The notes: generated from the sequence alone by a model not told the origin. Shown: positions 27,211 through 38,872, counted from the first letter of the stretch. The stretch: DNA of 50,845 bases from Bacillus pseudomycoides (GCF_002582035.1 NZ_NUQE01000021.1:1-50845), one strand, 5' to 3'. Numbers and translations: made by a program.

Positions 27211-27510
27211 TTAATAAGGAGTTATTCCTTTAAAAAAAGGAAAAATAATAATAGTTAAAGATATAAGTAAAAACACATAAGTCAGAAAAGGGAAGGGAAG
27301 TCTTTTTTTGTTTACAGATTTTAAAATGATACTGTAACTAAAATAACAGATAAAAGCAGCGGCTACACAAATTACCCATACATTTCCTTGGAACTTCACA
27401 TTAGTTAATTTGTAAATAGGTTCTAAAATATAGACAGTAACTATAACTCCAATAATATAGAATCCTAAAATCTTTATTGTTTCTATTAAAGATTTAATAA
27501 AATCATTCAA
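27211..27510 (-). CDS. Small three-helix membrane protein, function unknown
   Basis: 99 residues. Start TTG 27510 has AAGGAGG 7 nt upstream. Three hydrophobic segments: TIKILGFYIIGVIVTVYIL, NVWVICVAAAFICYFSYSIIL and PFLTYVFLLISLTIIIFPFF. No motif is recognised. Confidence 0.65.
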   Translation of the reverse strand: MNDFIKSLIETIKILGFYIIGVIVTVYILEPIYKLTNVKFQGNVWVICVAAAFICYFSYSIILKSVNKKRLPFPFLTYVFLLISLTIIIFPFFKGITPY

Positions 27511-27768
27511 TTATTTTCCTCCTTCAATAGCGTCTATATTTCTATCCTTTAATTTATAGTTAAAGTTCATTAAGAATGATAAAAAAATGAAATAAGCTCA
27601 ATCTACTTTTAAGTACTAATAGTTTTTCATACATTTTGTAAGTGTGTGAAAGAAATTTGACAATAGTGATTTGTGATTTATTTCCATATCTTTAGGTAGG
27701 AAACTTTGTGTAGTGTGAAGAATATTCCAAAACAATCTTATTTTTTATGTTGTAAAGGAGATGTTGTA

Positions 27769-28278
27769 ATGGAAGTAACTATTCGTCCCGTTCAGATAAA
27801 GGATGCTAGCGCAATTCATCGTATTTGTATACAAGATGCAGTTTTACCATATATGGTTTTTATGCCAAGTATGCGAGTGGATGCTATGGAAAATAGAATT
27901 CGTAATTTAGGGCCCAATCAATTTGAATTTGTTGCGGAGCTTGATGGTAATGTTGTTGGATTTGTAGGTTTAACACAAGGACAAGGCCGAAAATCACATT
28001 CGGGAGATATATTTATTGGTGTAGACAGTGAATATCATAAGCAGGGAATCGGGAAAGCATTACTAACAAAAACGCTTGATCTTGCAGATAATTGGTTAAT
28101 GCTTGAAAGAGTGGAACTTGGCGTTCTTGAAACAAATCCTGGTGCACGAGCGCTGTATGAAAAATTTGAATTTGTAGAAGAGGGAACAAAGAAGGGTAGT
28201 TTAAAAGCGAATGGTAAATTTATTGATGAAATTATGATGAGTCGCCTTCGTCCAAATGGTCTAGTTTTGCAAGCGTGA
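27769..28278 (+). CDS. GNAT family N-acetyltransferase (YhhY/phosphinothricin-type)
   Basis: 169 residues. ATG 27769 has AAAGGAG upstream; in-frame upstream ATG 27706 lacks a site. It begins MEVTIRPVQIKDASAIHRI. The acetyl-CoA motif is DIFIGVDSEYHKQGIGKALLTKTLDLADNWL, followed by RVELGVLETNPGARALYEKFEFVEEGTKKG, the strongest GNAT pattern in the window (N-x-G-A-x-x-L-Y-E-K-x-G/E-F). Relatives acetylate amino acids or small amines. Single gene. Confidence 0.88.
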   Translation: MEVTIRPVQIKDASAIHRICIQDAVLPYMVFMPSMRVDAMENRIRNLGPNQFEFVAELDGNVVGFVGLTQGQGRKSHSGDIFIGVDSEYHKQGIGKALLTKTLDLADNWLMLERVELGVLETNPGARALYEKFEFVEEGTKKGSLKANGKFIDEIMMSRLRPNGLVLQA

Positions 28279-28310
28279 TTATTCTGTAATTACAAGAAAA
28301 TCATAGACTA

Positions 28311-28364
28311 AACAAGAAAGTTATGGATTCTATTGTGAATCTAAAACAAAGTTGTACATTGAAG
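28311..28364 (+). repeat. Dispersed ~25-bp repeat units (copy 2)
   Basis: Units AACAAGAAAGTTATGGATTC and AAAACAAAGTTGTACATTGA, related to the CATCGyrACTTTATT arrays at 10541, 29067 and 42084 in inverse orientation. Confidence 0.4.
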
Positions 28365-28476
28365 GACAAAAAGCATGACTTAAAATTTTCATGCTGAATT
28401 TTAAAATTTTAATGGACTTAGGGATTTGAGTGATTAATAGGTCCTTTTCAAGAAAAGCTCTCATCTATTAAGTGAG

Positions 28477-28515
28477 AATATTATCAATTTTTAAAAAATA
28501 ATTGATAATATTTTT
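28477..28515. terminator. AT-rich hairpin before the GyrI-like gene
   Basis: AATATTATCAATT-N10-AATTGATAATATT followed by TTT. This perfect 13-bp stem lies 58 nt before the next start codon. It may end a transcript from upstream or regulate the next gene. Confidence 0.5.
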
Positions 28516-28572
28516 ATATCATAATAGCATTTGAAATGTAGTAAATATTAATGGAGAAAGGAAGAAGAAACT

Positions 28573-29025
28573 ATGAATATTAAAGTCGAAACTCTTCCAA
28601 AATATCGAATTGCATTTGTACGACAAGTTGGTCCATATGGTCCTGCTAACATTCAAGCAATGGAGAAGTTAAAGAAATGGGCTGAGGAGAAAAATCTTGT
28701 TAAATCGGCAATAATACTTGGAATTCCACAAGATAATCCTGAAACAACACTTCCTGAAAATTGTAGATATGATGCTTGTATTGTGATTTCAAAGGATTAT
28801 CAAATTGATGATTTAATTTGCGAAAGTGAACTTTCTGGTGGAAAGTATGTTATTTGCAAAGTCAAACATACAGCGGAAGATATTCAAAAAGCATGGGCTG
28901 AAATTTTTCCAGCTTTACGCAACAGTGGATATCAAATTGACAACAAACCGATTATAGAAAGATACACGAGTGATATGATTAAAAACCATTATTGCGAAAT
29001 ATGTGTACCTGTAAAATCGTTATAG
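28573..29025 (+). CDS. GyrI-like / AraC effector-binding domain protein
   Basis: 150 residues, ATG with GAAAGGAAG upstream. Begins with the family's typical IKVETLPKYRIAFVRQVGPYGPAN and carries DACIVISKDYQ, GGKYVICKVKHTAEDIQKAWAEIFPAL and ending PIIERYTSD..KNHYCEICVPVK. This is the stand-alone SHV/GyrI-like small-molecule binding fold, as in SbmC, which binds hydrophobic ligands. It has no DNA-binding domain. The ligand is unknown. Confidence 0.85.
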   Translation: MNIKVETLPKYRIAFVRQVGPYGPANIQAMEKLKKWAEEKNLVKSAIILGIPQDNPETTLPENCRYDACIVISKDYQIDDLICESELSGGKYVICKVKHTAEDIQKAWAEIFPALRNSGYQIDNKPIIERYTSDMIKNHYCEICVPVKSL

Positions 29026-29066
29026 TCTGATTAGTGCATTTTTACTTGTTTGAGGTTTTATTATTG

Positions 29067-29132
29067 CTTTGAAACAAAGTCGTACCGTTTTTTAGAAAGT
29101 TATATTGTTTGTAAAAAAGTTGCGATGTTTTG
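29067..29132 (+). repeat. Dispersed ~25-bp repeat units (copy 3)
   Basis: Three successive units: TTTGAAACAAAGTCGTACCG, AGAAAGTTATATTGTTTGT and AAAAAGTTGCGATGTTTTG, related to the arrays at 10541, 28311 and 42084. The gap 29026-29394 contains no supported gene; it also holds a short CCCC-TTTGGAGCTG...GGGGTG palindrome near 29135-29163. Confidence 0.45.
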
Positions 29133-29394
29133 CCCCTTTGGAGCTGTTTATCTAAAGGGGTGTTTTTATAGTGAAAAGAAGATCTGAACTGAAAGGTAGA
29201 TTAAGGAACTGTTGAGTAGCAATGAAGTTACTCTACTAAGGGGCCATTTAGTGTAAGAAGAGAAATAAAAATCCATCTCCCTTTATGGCGTAGTTAACAC
29301 AAACTGTGAATAAAATATTAAAAGAAAACAAGTGAACAAACTGATTTTTTTTGAATGTAATGTTCGAAACTAAAATAAGTAGGGAGACGGTGCA

Positions 29395-29646
29395 GTGAGC
29401 GAAATAGATAAACAAAACAGATTAAGTAAAGAACCTTTTGCTTATCAAATAACGAAAAAAGGAACGGTAATAATCTATTACGAAGGTAAACAAATTAAAA
29501 TTGTAAAGGATAGGGAGGCAGAGCGTCTTATAGCAAGAATCAAAGAAGTTGAAGATAATATAACAGAAGTACAGTTATTGTTAGCTAAAATTACGGGTAA
29601 CTTTAAACGTGGTAATGAGAAATTTGGTAAAAATAAAAGCAAATAA
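29395..29646 (+). CDS. Small basic protein of unknown function
   Basis: 83 residues from GTG 29395, with AGGGAGACGG upstream. Hydrophilic, with a beta-like start (YQITKKGTVIIYYEGKQIKIVKDREAERLIARI) and a short helical coil, ending in a Lys/Gly/Asn tail. No family recognised. Confidence 0.65.
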   Translation: MSEIDKQNRLSKEPFAYQITKKGTVIIYYEGKQIKIVKDREAERLIARIKEVEDNITEVQLLLAKITGNFKRGNEKFGKNKSK

Positions 29647-29833
29647 ACTTAGCTTTTACTTCATAGTTCGCAAACAATGTTGGATGGTTTAACAATCGGG
29701 TCCGTTACTGGAACAATGATAATACGGTTTCTTCTTCAAGTAACGGGGACAAGTTAATGGAAGAAGCTATGTGAAAATATAAATTTATGTGTTGATTTTA
29801 AAATGTAATATACAAAAGCCAGGATGTGATTAT

Positions 29834-30241
29834 ATGGAAAAATCTATACATTATACGATTGAGCCCCCTGATAACTTTGAGCAATTACTACCCCTATATG
29901 AATCTTTAGGATGGAATTCACTTAAATTAACAGTTAATGAATTGGAACAAATGTGTAATCAAAGTTGGTATGCAATATATGCTTTTGATAAGCAACAATT
30001 AGTAGGTATGGGACGTGTTATTTCGGATGGTGTAATTACTGGAATTGTATGTGGAGTGTGTGTGCTACCAAGCTATCAGTCTGAGGGAATCGGAAAAGAA
30101 ATGGTGAATCGAATTATTCAACATTGTGAGCAAAATCGAGTAATTCCTCAACTTATGTGTGTAGAAAGTTTGGAAACATATTATGAAACTTTTGGATTTA
30201 AGAAATTTACCATTGGTATGACAAAGAATATAAATCGATAA
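29834..30241 (+). CDS. GNAT family N-acetyltransferase, short
   Basis: 135 residues. ATG 29834 is chosen as the beginning of the conserved region (MEKSIHYTIEPPDNFEQLLPLYESLGW); its ribosome site is weak (AGGATG). The acetyl-CoA motif is VLPSYQSEGIGKEMVNRIIQHC, and the last part reads CVESLETYYETFGFKKF. Small cytoplasmic acetyltransferase; substrate unknown. Confidence 0.82.
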   Translation: MEKSIHYTIEPPDNFEQLLPLYESLGWNSLKLTVNELEQMCNQSWYAIYAFDKQQLVGMGRVISDGVITGIVCGVCVLPSYQSEGIGKEMVNRIIQHCEQNRVIPQLMCVESLETYYETFGFKKFTIGMTKNINR

Positions 30242-30368
30242 ATTTAAATTAATTTATTGTAGGGGCCTTGGCAGAAAAACTGTAAAAACAACATATTTGT
30301 TAAGGAACAGAGTACATAAAACTAATAGCTTCCGAACATACTAATAAAATGTTTTGGAGGTGGGTTTT

Positions 30369-30683
30369 ATGGATAAAAAAGACTTTCAAAAAATTTATAA
30401 TGAATACTTACAACAAGGGGAAGACCAAGCTCAATTGGAAGTAGTTGAGGAAGTCGATTCAGGAGTAGAACAGATTATTGCAGTTCGTAAAAATGATGAG
30501 GATGATATTATTGCTTTTAAAACAAGTAGTGGAAGAGAATTAGATTATATTACTGCTCTTGATGAAGCAAAATCAGGGAAGTTAGCTCATGTGGACGTAT
30601 TTCATAAGTATGGCAGGGATATTATACGTAGTGAACCTGATGGTATTAAAGAAAATAACTTAAATAACTTGCCTTCTTTTTAA
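30369..30683 (+). CDS. DUF3892 domain protein
   Basis: 104 residues. ATG 30369 has GGAGGTGG upstream; TTG 30354 overlaps that site. The pattern QIIAVRKNDEDDIIAFKTSSGRELDYITALDEAKSGKLAHVDVFHKYGRDIIRSEPDG is typical of DUF3892 (I-x-A-V-R-K.., D-Y..A, G-x-I-x-x-V-x-V...R-G-R..I-R-S-x-P-D-G). Small soluble protein, function unknown. A terminator follows at 30698. Confidence 0.82.
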   Translation: MDKKDFQKIYNEYLQQGEDQAQLEVVEEVDSGVEQIIAVRKNDEDDIIAFKTSSGRELDYITALDEAKSGKLAHVDVFHKYGRDIIRSEPDGIKENNLNNLPSF

Positions 30684-30697
30684 ACGGGTAAACTTCA

Positions 30698-30735
30698 AGA
30701 AGAGAATGTTAATTTGGATATTCTCTTCTTTGCTT
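30698..30735 (+). terminator. Rho-independent terminator
   Basis: AGAAGAGAAT-N12-ATTCTCTTCT followed by TTGCTTT, after the DUF3892 gene. Confidence 0.65.
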
Positions 30736-30817
30736 TACTAATTTACTGTGATTTTCGTAAACTTGGTGTAAGAAAACCATCAGTTATTCAATTATAGGGC
30801 GCTTTAATGGGGTAACG

Positions 30818-30865
30818 AAAAAAGCCTAATTTCTTAATGTTAATACTAAGAAATTGGGCTTTTTA
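30818..30865. terminator. Strong isolated hairpin in the rph upstream gap
   Basis: AAAAAGCCTAATTTCTTA-N11-TAAGAAATTGGGCTTTTT, an 18-bp stem with one mismatch. No gene end is near it, so it may shield the rph region from read-through. The rest of 30866-31159 shows no gene. Confidence 0.6.
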
Positions 30866-31159
30866 ATATTGGATTTTCTTAACGTTGTAAATCCGTATTT
30901 TCCTGACGCTACACTAAATGATTGGATATTTGGATATCATTTTTTGTGAGTCATTTGTCTTGTGAAATGGGGTTTTGCTTCCTTTTAATTTGCAACAATT
31001 ATGGTCGTGTAAATACATTGATAAAAATGAGAAACTGTGGTAAATTTATATAGATGCACCTAAAAAGTATTTTTGTGTAAATTATCCCTATTTTAATTAT
31101 ACATCATAAAATCCTTTTTAGTCAACTCCTATTTTTATTTTTTTAAAGGAGTGTTTGAT

Positions 31160-31262
31160 ATGAACATGGAATTTCGCCAGGAGCAAGAACGAGTGGACAG
31201 TGTAATTGGTTGATCAGATGTACAATTTTTGTCATATGATTCGTCTTGGTATTGAGCGATAA
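31160..31262 (+). pseudogene. Short helicase-like (HelD N-terminal) remnant
   Basis: ATG 31160 after AAAGGAG starts MNMEFRQEQERVDSVIG and stops at once; another phase then gives DQMYNFCHMIRLGIER. The first words resemble the N-terminus of HelD-type RNA polymerase-associated helicases (x-x-E-Q-x-R-V-x-x-V). It directly precedes rph. HelD-type factors give rifamycin resistance in other bacteria, so the pairing is suggestive, but 17 residues are too few to be sure. Confidence 0.3.
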
Positions 31263-33893
<2,631 letters not shown>

Positions 33894-34166
33894 TTCATTA
33901 CATTTAAATCATAAAAGAAGAGAATTCGAATTAGGAGAATCATTGACAACATGGTGCCTTGCGGTCTATGGTAAGAACCCCGTCACTAGGACAGATAAGG
34001 GGGGCAGTAACTGAAGATCGATATTAATGTCTGTTAAGATTATCTTGAAATCGAGTCTTCTGTTAAAGGGCGCGATTGTGCAATAACGCTTAGATTTAAA
34101 CGACTTTATTGTTGTGTTTTTAAGTGCAGTGAAGTATTTCACATCAAAAAATTAAACAATTTTATT

Positions 34167-34198
34167 ATAACCCCGTCTTAAAATCAGAACGGGGTTAT
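34167..34198 (+). terminator. GC-rich hairpin after rph
   Basis: ATAACCCCGT-N12-ACGGGGTTAT, followed by ATGTGTTTTGGGTTTT. It lies 270 nt after rph. Between them (33894-34166) no gene is seen; the segment GGGCGCGATTGTGCAATAACG near 34069 looks like part of a dispersed repeat. Confidence 0.5.
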
Positions 34199-34349
34199 AT
34201 GTGTTTTGGGTTTTAAAATTAATTTTCGTTTGTTATCAAATTAAGAATCGTTATGCCTTTTTACTCAAACCTTATTCCAAAGCTACACTAGAATTAAAAT
34301 TAAATAACTTTATTATTTCTACGCATAAGTGACTGCCGTATTAATAGGT

Positions 34350-34408
34350 AAAATAAAAAGAGCCGATTACTCTTTAAAATAAAGAATATAGTTGGCTCTT
34401 TTATTTTA
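34350..34408 (-). terminator. Terminator of the small minus-strand gene
   Basis: On the minus strand AAAATAAAAGAGCCAAC pairs with GTAATCGGCTCTTTTTATTTT over a long loop; the T-rich 3' arm makes it a terminator candidate. Confidence 0.5.
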
Positions 34409-34409
34409 T

Positions 34410-34661
34410 TTATTGTAAAATCAAAACGTTTTTCCATGTTCTCTTAGCACACACATACTGCGGAGCATCTGTTTGTTGCATGAGTGTTTTACCATGTTCC
34501 GCCTGTAATGTGTTCGAAGGAGTATACCCAATAAGTCCTGTTAGTAGTAAAGTTAATCCGAATGTAATACCTAAAAATTCAGCTGTTTTTTTATTATTTT
34601 TAAGCCTCCTTATCGTTTGATTTGTGAATTTTAATAGCAAGCTTATCACCTTTATAGGCAT
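34410..34661 (-). CDS. Doubtful small membrane protein
   Basis: The frame contains one membrane segment, TAEFLGITFGLTLLLTGLIGY, and a polar tail (TLQAEHGKTLMQQTDAPQYVCAKR). The annotated-style ATG at 34661 has no ribosome site; a strong AAGGAGG lies inside the frame at about 34607 but no ATG, GTG or TTG follows it at proper spacing. On another phase, bases 34600-34689 encode MKVDNEDVDYAYKGDKLAIK..., ending at that site, as if a preceding gene's end were present. Probably a degraded two-gene remnant. Confidence 0.3.
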   Translation of the reverse strand: MPIKVISLLLKFTNQTIRRLKNNKKTAEFLGITFGLTLLLTGLIGYTPSNTLQAEHGKTLMQQTDAPQYVCAKRTWKNVLILQ

Positions 34662-35009
34662 AATCTACATCTTCATTATCAACTTTCATTTTTATCAGTA
34701 CACTGTATTCAATCCAAATCAGAAAATCGCATAATTTAAAAAAACACCTTATCAAGGTTTATTTGGTATACATATTTTTAAAAACAAATAAACAAAATAT
34801 CAAACATGTAGGCAACAAGAACGGAAGTTCATAGAAAACCCAAACTTAGCTTTATGGGCATGTATGGTGACATCTAATATATGAAGATATTTCTCAATAT
34901 TAAATTATAAAAAAACATATCAATTCCAAAGAATTCTCGAACCGTTCACTTATAATGTATTTAATAAAACTAATGATAAACAAAGTTATATAAATAAGGA
35001 GTGTTTATT

Positions 35010-36212
35010 ATGTCAAAAGTACTTTTTATTAATTTTCCCGGGGAAGGTCATGTGAATCCGACAATTGCAGTTGTAAGTGAGCTAATACAGCGAGGCGAAC
35101 AAGTTGTATATTATTGTATTGAAGATTATAGATATAAAATTGAAAAGACAGGCGCCGAATTTCGAACATATGAAAACTTCATGCCCAAAACCAATATTAA
35201 CAGGGATGTTAATCAAAAAGTTAACCGGCTAGATATGTTATTTAACATGATTTCTAGCACAGATAGAATAATAAAAGATATTTTATCTGAAATAGAAGGC
35301 GAACAATTTGATTATATAATTTATGATCATCATTTTGCGGTGGGGTATATTATAGCATCCGTCTTGCAATCACCAAAGATTTCCTCGTGTACGACATTTG
35401 CTTTTAATGATTCTATGTCTTTAATTGCAACATATGATTCTGACCCTTTAGATAAAAAAGACCCTTTATATAAAAATTGTATAGACATCATTAATAAATG
35501 GAAAGAACAATATGGAGTCATATACGATAGCTTACGTGATATTCTAAACAATCCGGGAGATATTACGATTGTATATACTTCTAAAGAGTATCAACCTTAT
35601 GCAAATGAATTTGATAATTCTTTTATATTTGTTGGACCTTCTATCACACCGCGTGATAATGTGACAGATTTTCCAATAGAAGATTTAAAAGGTAAAAAAG
35701 TAATTTTCATTTCTATGGGAACTATTTTCAATCAACAGCCAGATTTATATGAAAAATGTTTTGAAGCCTTTAAAGATACACCTGCAACAATTGTATTGGC
35801 AGTTGGTAAAAAAACAGATATAAATCAATTTAAAAACGTACCTCATAATTTTGTTCTATATAATTATGTTCCACAATTAGAAGTATTACAGCATACAGAT
35901 GTATTCATTACACATGGAGGAATGAATAGTTCGAGTGAAGCTTTATATTATGGGGTACCATTAGTTGTAATACCTATTTCAGGGGATCAACCCTTAGTTG
36001 CTAAACGAGTAACTGAATTAGGAGCTGGTGTTCATTTAGACAAAATGAGCTTAACTCCAGAAATATTACGGGAAGCGACAGAAACAGTATTAAATAGAAA
36101 CAAATTCAAAGAAAATAGTTGTAAAATCAGGGACTCTTTTCATGCGGCAGGTGGATATAAAAAAGCAGTGGATGAAATTCTGCAGGTGCTAATAACAAAC
36201 CATAAGAAATAA
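35010..36212 (+). CDS. Macrolide-type (MGT/YjiC) GT-B glycosyltransferase
   Basis: 400 residues, GT1 family. ATG 35010 follows AAGGAGTG. The N-terminal acceptor domain begins KVLFINFPGEGHVNPTIAVVSELIQRGEQVVYY (catalytic His in GEGHVNP). The C-terminal donor domain has VIFISMGT, FVLYNYVPQLEVLQHTDVFITHGGMNSSSEALYYGVPLVVIP and GDQPLVAKRVTELGAG, the UDP-sugar binding motif. Such Bacillus enzymes transfer glucose from UDP-glucose to macrolides, flavonoids or other hydroxylated small molecules. It is a single gene with a terminator at 36231. Confidence 0.9.
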   Translation: MSKVLFINFPGEGHVNPTIAVVSELIQRGEQVVYYCIEDYRYKIEKTGAEFRTYENFMPKTNINRDVNQKVNRLDMLFNMISSTDRIIKDILSEIEGEQFDYIIYDHHFAVGYIIASVLQSPKISSCTTFAFNDSMSLIATYDSDPLDKKDPLYKNCIDIINKWKEQYGVIYDSLRDILNNPGDITIVYTSKEYQPYANEFDNSFIFVGPSITPRDNVTDFPIEDLKGKKVIFISMGTIFNQQPDLYEKCFEAFKDTPATIVLAVGKKTDINQFKNVPHNFVLYNYVPQLEVLQHTDVFITHGGMNSSSEALYYGVPLVVIPISGDQPLVAKRVTELGAGVHLDKMSLTPEILREATETVLNRNKFKENSCKIRDSFHAAGGYKKAVDEILQVLITNHKK

Positions 36213-36230
36213 ATAATGAAATAGTAGAGA

Positions 36231-36260
36231 AAACAACGTTTGAATACAAACGTTGTTTTT
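36231..36260 (+). terminator. Rho-independent terminator
   Basis: AAACAACGTTTG-aata-CAAACGTTGTTT then TTT. Confidence 0.8.
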
Positions 36261-36362
36261 TATGTACTTTTCTTACAAATTTTCTTTTTATTTCTTAAAA
36301 TGTCATTTAATTTAAAATAATGTTGTAACAATAATAGTGTACGATGCATAGTATAAATTAAA

Positions 36363-36381
36363 TACTGTATGACATATAGTA
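36363..36381 (+). promoter_or_regulatory. Probable PadR operator
   Basis: TACTGTATGACATATAGTA is a 19-bp dyad (arms TACTGTATG/CATATAGTA, one mismatch) 22 nt before the PadR start codon. PadR regulators commonly repress their own operon through ATGT/ACAT-type dyads. Confidence 0.5.
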
Positions 36382-36402
36382 AATAAAAAGTGAGGTGGGT
36401 GA

Positions 36403-36750
36403 ATGAGTACTTTATTGAATTCATTAACGACAGAGCTTAGGAGGGGAACGTTGACATTAGCCGTTTTAAGTCAATTACGAACACCCCAGTATGGATATTC
36501 ACTTGTTCAGTTATTGGAGGAATCGGGCATTACCATTGAACAAAGTACCTTATATCCATTGCTTCGCCGATTAGAAAAACAGGAATTAGTGACGAGTAGT
36601 TGGGATACATCTGAGAGTAGACCCCGTAAGTTTTATGTTTTAAGTGAATATGGGTTAGAGATCTTTTTGCAGTTAAAAGGGGAATGGCTTAAGAATTCGA
36701 AAGAGCTCTATAGCTTATTAAAAAGGGAGGAAGACGATGAATCTGATTGA
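36403..36750 (+). CDS. PadR family transcriptional regulator
   Basis: 115 residues. ATG 36403 follows GAGGTGGG. The winged-helix domain is clear: ELRRGTLTLAVLSQLRTPQYGYSLVQLLEESGITIEQSTLYPLLRRLEKQELVTSSW and the wing ESRPRKFYVLSEYGLEIFLQL. It overlaps the next gene by 14 nt. This PadR-HAAS arrangement is a known Bacillus pairing, in which the membrane partner modulates a signal. The operator-like dyad upstream suggests autorepression. Confidence 0.92.
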   Translation: MSTLLNSLTTELRRGTLTLAVLSQLRTPQYGYSLVQLLEESGITIEQSTLYPLLRRLEKQELVTSSWDTSESRPRKFYVLSEYGLEIFLQLKGEWLKNSKELYSLLKREEDDESD

Positions 36751-37735
36751 TATTTATATACACGAAGTTACTCGGAGGCTGCCTGAAAAAAATCGTGAGG
36801 ATATTGCTCTAGAATTACGGTCAACCATAGGGGATATGCTGCCTGATGATTACAGTGAAGAAGATGTAAAGGCGGTTCTTGAAAAATTAGGGAGTCCAGT
36901 CACAATGGCTAGTGGTTATCGAGATTGGCCAATGCACTTAATTGGTCCACATTATTTTGATGGATATGTGACGCTACTAAAAATGATTTTACCGATTGCC
37001 GCTGTCATTGCGTTAATCTCGGTGATTGCTGAACATTTTATTGGATATAGTGGAGAACAAGCGGTTATAAATATTGTTTTTAGTCTTATAGGTGAAGGGA
37101 TCGGGAGAATCATTGAAGTAGGGATCCACGTATTCTTTTGGTTAACACTTGTGTTTGCTATTGTAGAAAGAGCAGATAAAGGAAGAAATGAGCAGCCATT
37201 AACAGCATGCCTTAAAAAGTGGACACCTGATGATTTGAAAAATATACCTAATATTCCTAAGAAAAAAGCGATTACGAAGGGCGAAGTATTTGGAAGTTTA
37301 ATGTGGACTGCGATTTGGTCAACTCTTTATTTTTATGCGAATCATCTTGTAGGTGTATATGAACGCGGCAGAGATGGACTTGAATTGGTAACTCCAACTT
37401 TTAATCAGGAAGTTTTACTTGGATATTGGCCAATCGTTCTTGTTGTAATTGGTTTCGAAATAGCATTAGCCCTTTATAAATTAATAAAGGGGCAATGGAC
37501 AAAAGGAATAGCAATTTGTAATACTGCACTCCAGCTTATCGCAACCATTGTATTCATTATTATAGTAACAAATCCTAATGTGATAACCCAAGATTTTATT
37601 ACGTATATGGCTGATTTATTTTCCATAACAGCGAATCAATTTGAAACATGGATAGTTGGCGGTGGAGTTTTCATCTTTATTTTATTTGCAGCAATCAGTG
37701 TATTTGATGGTTTCCGTAAGGCTAGAATTCGTTAA
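36737..37735 (+). CDS. HAAS-domain membrane protein (PadR partner)
   Basis: 332 residues. ATG 36737 has GGAGG upstream and overlaps the PadR gene. The N-terminal about 60 residues (YIHEVTRRLPEKNREDIALELRSTIGDMLPDDYSEEDVKAVLEKLGSPVTMASGYRD) are a HAAS/DUF1700-type helical domain. After it come about six to seven membrane segments. HAAS proteins are signalling partners of PadR regulators. The exact signal is unknown. Confidence 0.85.
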   Translation: MNLIDIYIHEVTRRLPEKNREDIALELRSTIGDMLPDDYSEEDVKAVLEKLGSPVTMASGYRDWPMHLIGPHYFDGYVTLLKMILPIAAVIALISVIAEHFIGYSGEQAVINIVFSLIGEGIGRIIEVGIHVFFWLTLVFAIVERADKGRNEQPLTACLKKWTPDDLKNIPNIPKKKAITKGEVFGSLMWTAIWSTLYFYANHLVGVYERGRDGLELVTPTFNQEVLLGYWPIVLVVIGFEIALALYKLIKGQWTKGIAICNTALQLIATIVFIIIVTNPNVITQDFITYMADLFSITANQFETWIVGGGVFIFILFAAISVFDGFRKARIR

Positions 37736-37771
37736 TATATTAGTTTATTAAACTACCATTACGTACTTTAA

Positions 37772-37876
<105 letters not shown>

Positions 37877-37905
37877 GATAGGGTGAATTTTAGGTGAAAA
37901 TAACA

Positions 37906-37931
37906 GAAACAAGCCTTAGTAGGCTTGTTTC
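37906..37931. terminator. Bidirectional terminator
   Basis: GAAACAAGCCT-tagt-AGGCTTGTTTC, perfect 11-bp stem overlapping the 3' end of the YdcZ-like gene; TTATTTT follows on the plus strand. Confidence 0.7.
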
Positions 37932-38383
37932 TTATTTTGAACAGGTATATCTGTTCGATCAATGATTAAGTTATATGTGAGACCCATTAATACGAATAAA
38001 CCTCCAATGATTTTACCAATCGATAGTTCATGTGAATTGAAAAAATCAATTATGATACCCATACTTAACTGACCAATGAAAATGAGTAATGTCAAATAGA
38101 AGGAAGGTATTTTAGGTATAATATAGTTTGATAATCCAATTACGATAACACCTACTAATCCTCCTAAATAAACGAAAAAAGGTATGGATTGCAATGTTGC
38201 ATAGGACATGTTAAAAGATTCATTACTAAAAACTAAAAATAGCAAAGAAAAAGTTAGACCAGTAATATAGTTGAAAAAAGTACCTTGGAAAATTCCAATT
38301 TGAGTTGCTAAGTTTGCATTAATTACTCTTGCGATTACAATGGAACATCCAGCTAAAATGGCAATACATATATATAACATCAT
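37916..38383 (-). CDS. YdcZ family (DMT superfamily) membrane protein, second of pair
   Basis: 155 residues with about five helices: MLYICIAILAGCSIVIARVINANLATQIGIFQGTFFNYITGLTFSLLFL, then VGVIVIGLSNYIIPKIPSFYLTLLIFIGQLSMGIIIDFF and IGKIIGGLFVLMGLTYNLI. This is the five-helix half-transporter pattern of YdcZ/DUF606 proteins; two adjacent copies probably form one transporter. It follows the partner gene by 10 nt. The substrate is unknown. Confidence 0.85.
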   Translation of the reverse strand: MMLYICIAILAGCSIVIARVINANLATQIGIFQGTFFNYITGLTFSLLFLVFSNESFNMSYATLQSIPFFVYLGGLVGVIVIGLSNYIIPKIPSFYLTLLIFIGQLSMGIIIDFFNSHELSIGKIIGGLFVLMGLTYNLIIDRTDIPVQNKKQAY

Positions 38384-38393
38384 TTATCCTCCG

Positions 38394-38816
38394 TTAAAAA
38401 ATATTCATGATAAAAATTCCAGAAGCAATAAGTAGTAAGCCGACCATTTTCTTTTTTTCAAACTTCACAACTTTCATTCCTAATAATCCGAAATGATCGA
38501 TGATAATAGAAGTAATCGATTGACCGAGTAAGCCTAAAGCGATGGTTAAAGATACGCCGAGTTCCGAAAAGCTAATATTGTTAAATAGTACGGTGAACAC
38601 TCCGATAGCTCCTGCGCTATATAAATAGAGCGGGATTCCTTTTTGAATTGTAATTTTAAATTTACCAACTAGTAAAATGATAATAACCGCAATTAATCCA
38701 ACTATATGAATAAGAACGCTGGCGTTATAATTTCCTATAACTTCTGCTAAGATGCCGTTTAGTGGAAGCATAAGTGCGATAAAAACACCAATAAGTGCGG
38801 AAAGTAATTTGTACAT
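38394..38816 (-). CDS. YdcZ family (DMT superfamily) membrane protein, first of pair
   Basis: 140 residues; ATG 38816 is chosen because CAAGGGGG lies 6 nt upstream. Five helices with LLSALIGVFIALMLPLNGILAEVIGNYNASVLIHIVGLIAVIIILL and GLLGQSITSIIIDHFGLLGMK, matching its neighbour at the same positions (GQ-x-S/T...IDH/F). With that gene it forms a two-subunit small-molecule transporter. It is divergent from the Crp/Fnr gene, and a palindrome in the shared gap suggests that regulator controls it. Confidence 0.85.
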   Translation of the reverse strand: MYKLLSALIGVFIALMLPLNGILAEVIGNYNASVLIHIVGLIAVIIILLVGKFKITIQKGIPLYLYSAGAIGVFTVLFNNISFSELGVSLTIALGLLGQSITSIIIDHFGLLGMKVVKFEKKKMVGLLLIASGIFIMNIF

Positions 38817-38872
38817 AGCGTTTCCCCCTTGCATTTTTAATCATAATTTATCATGATTGGATTATGGGGTAT

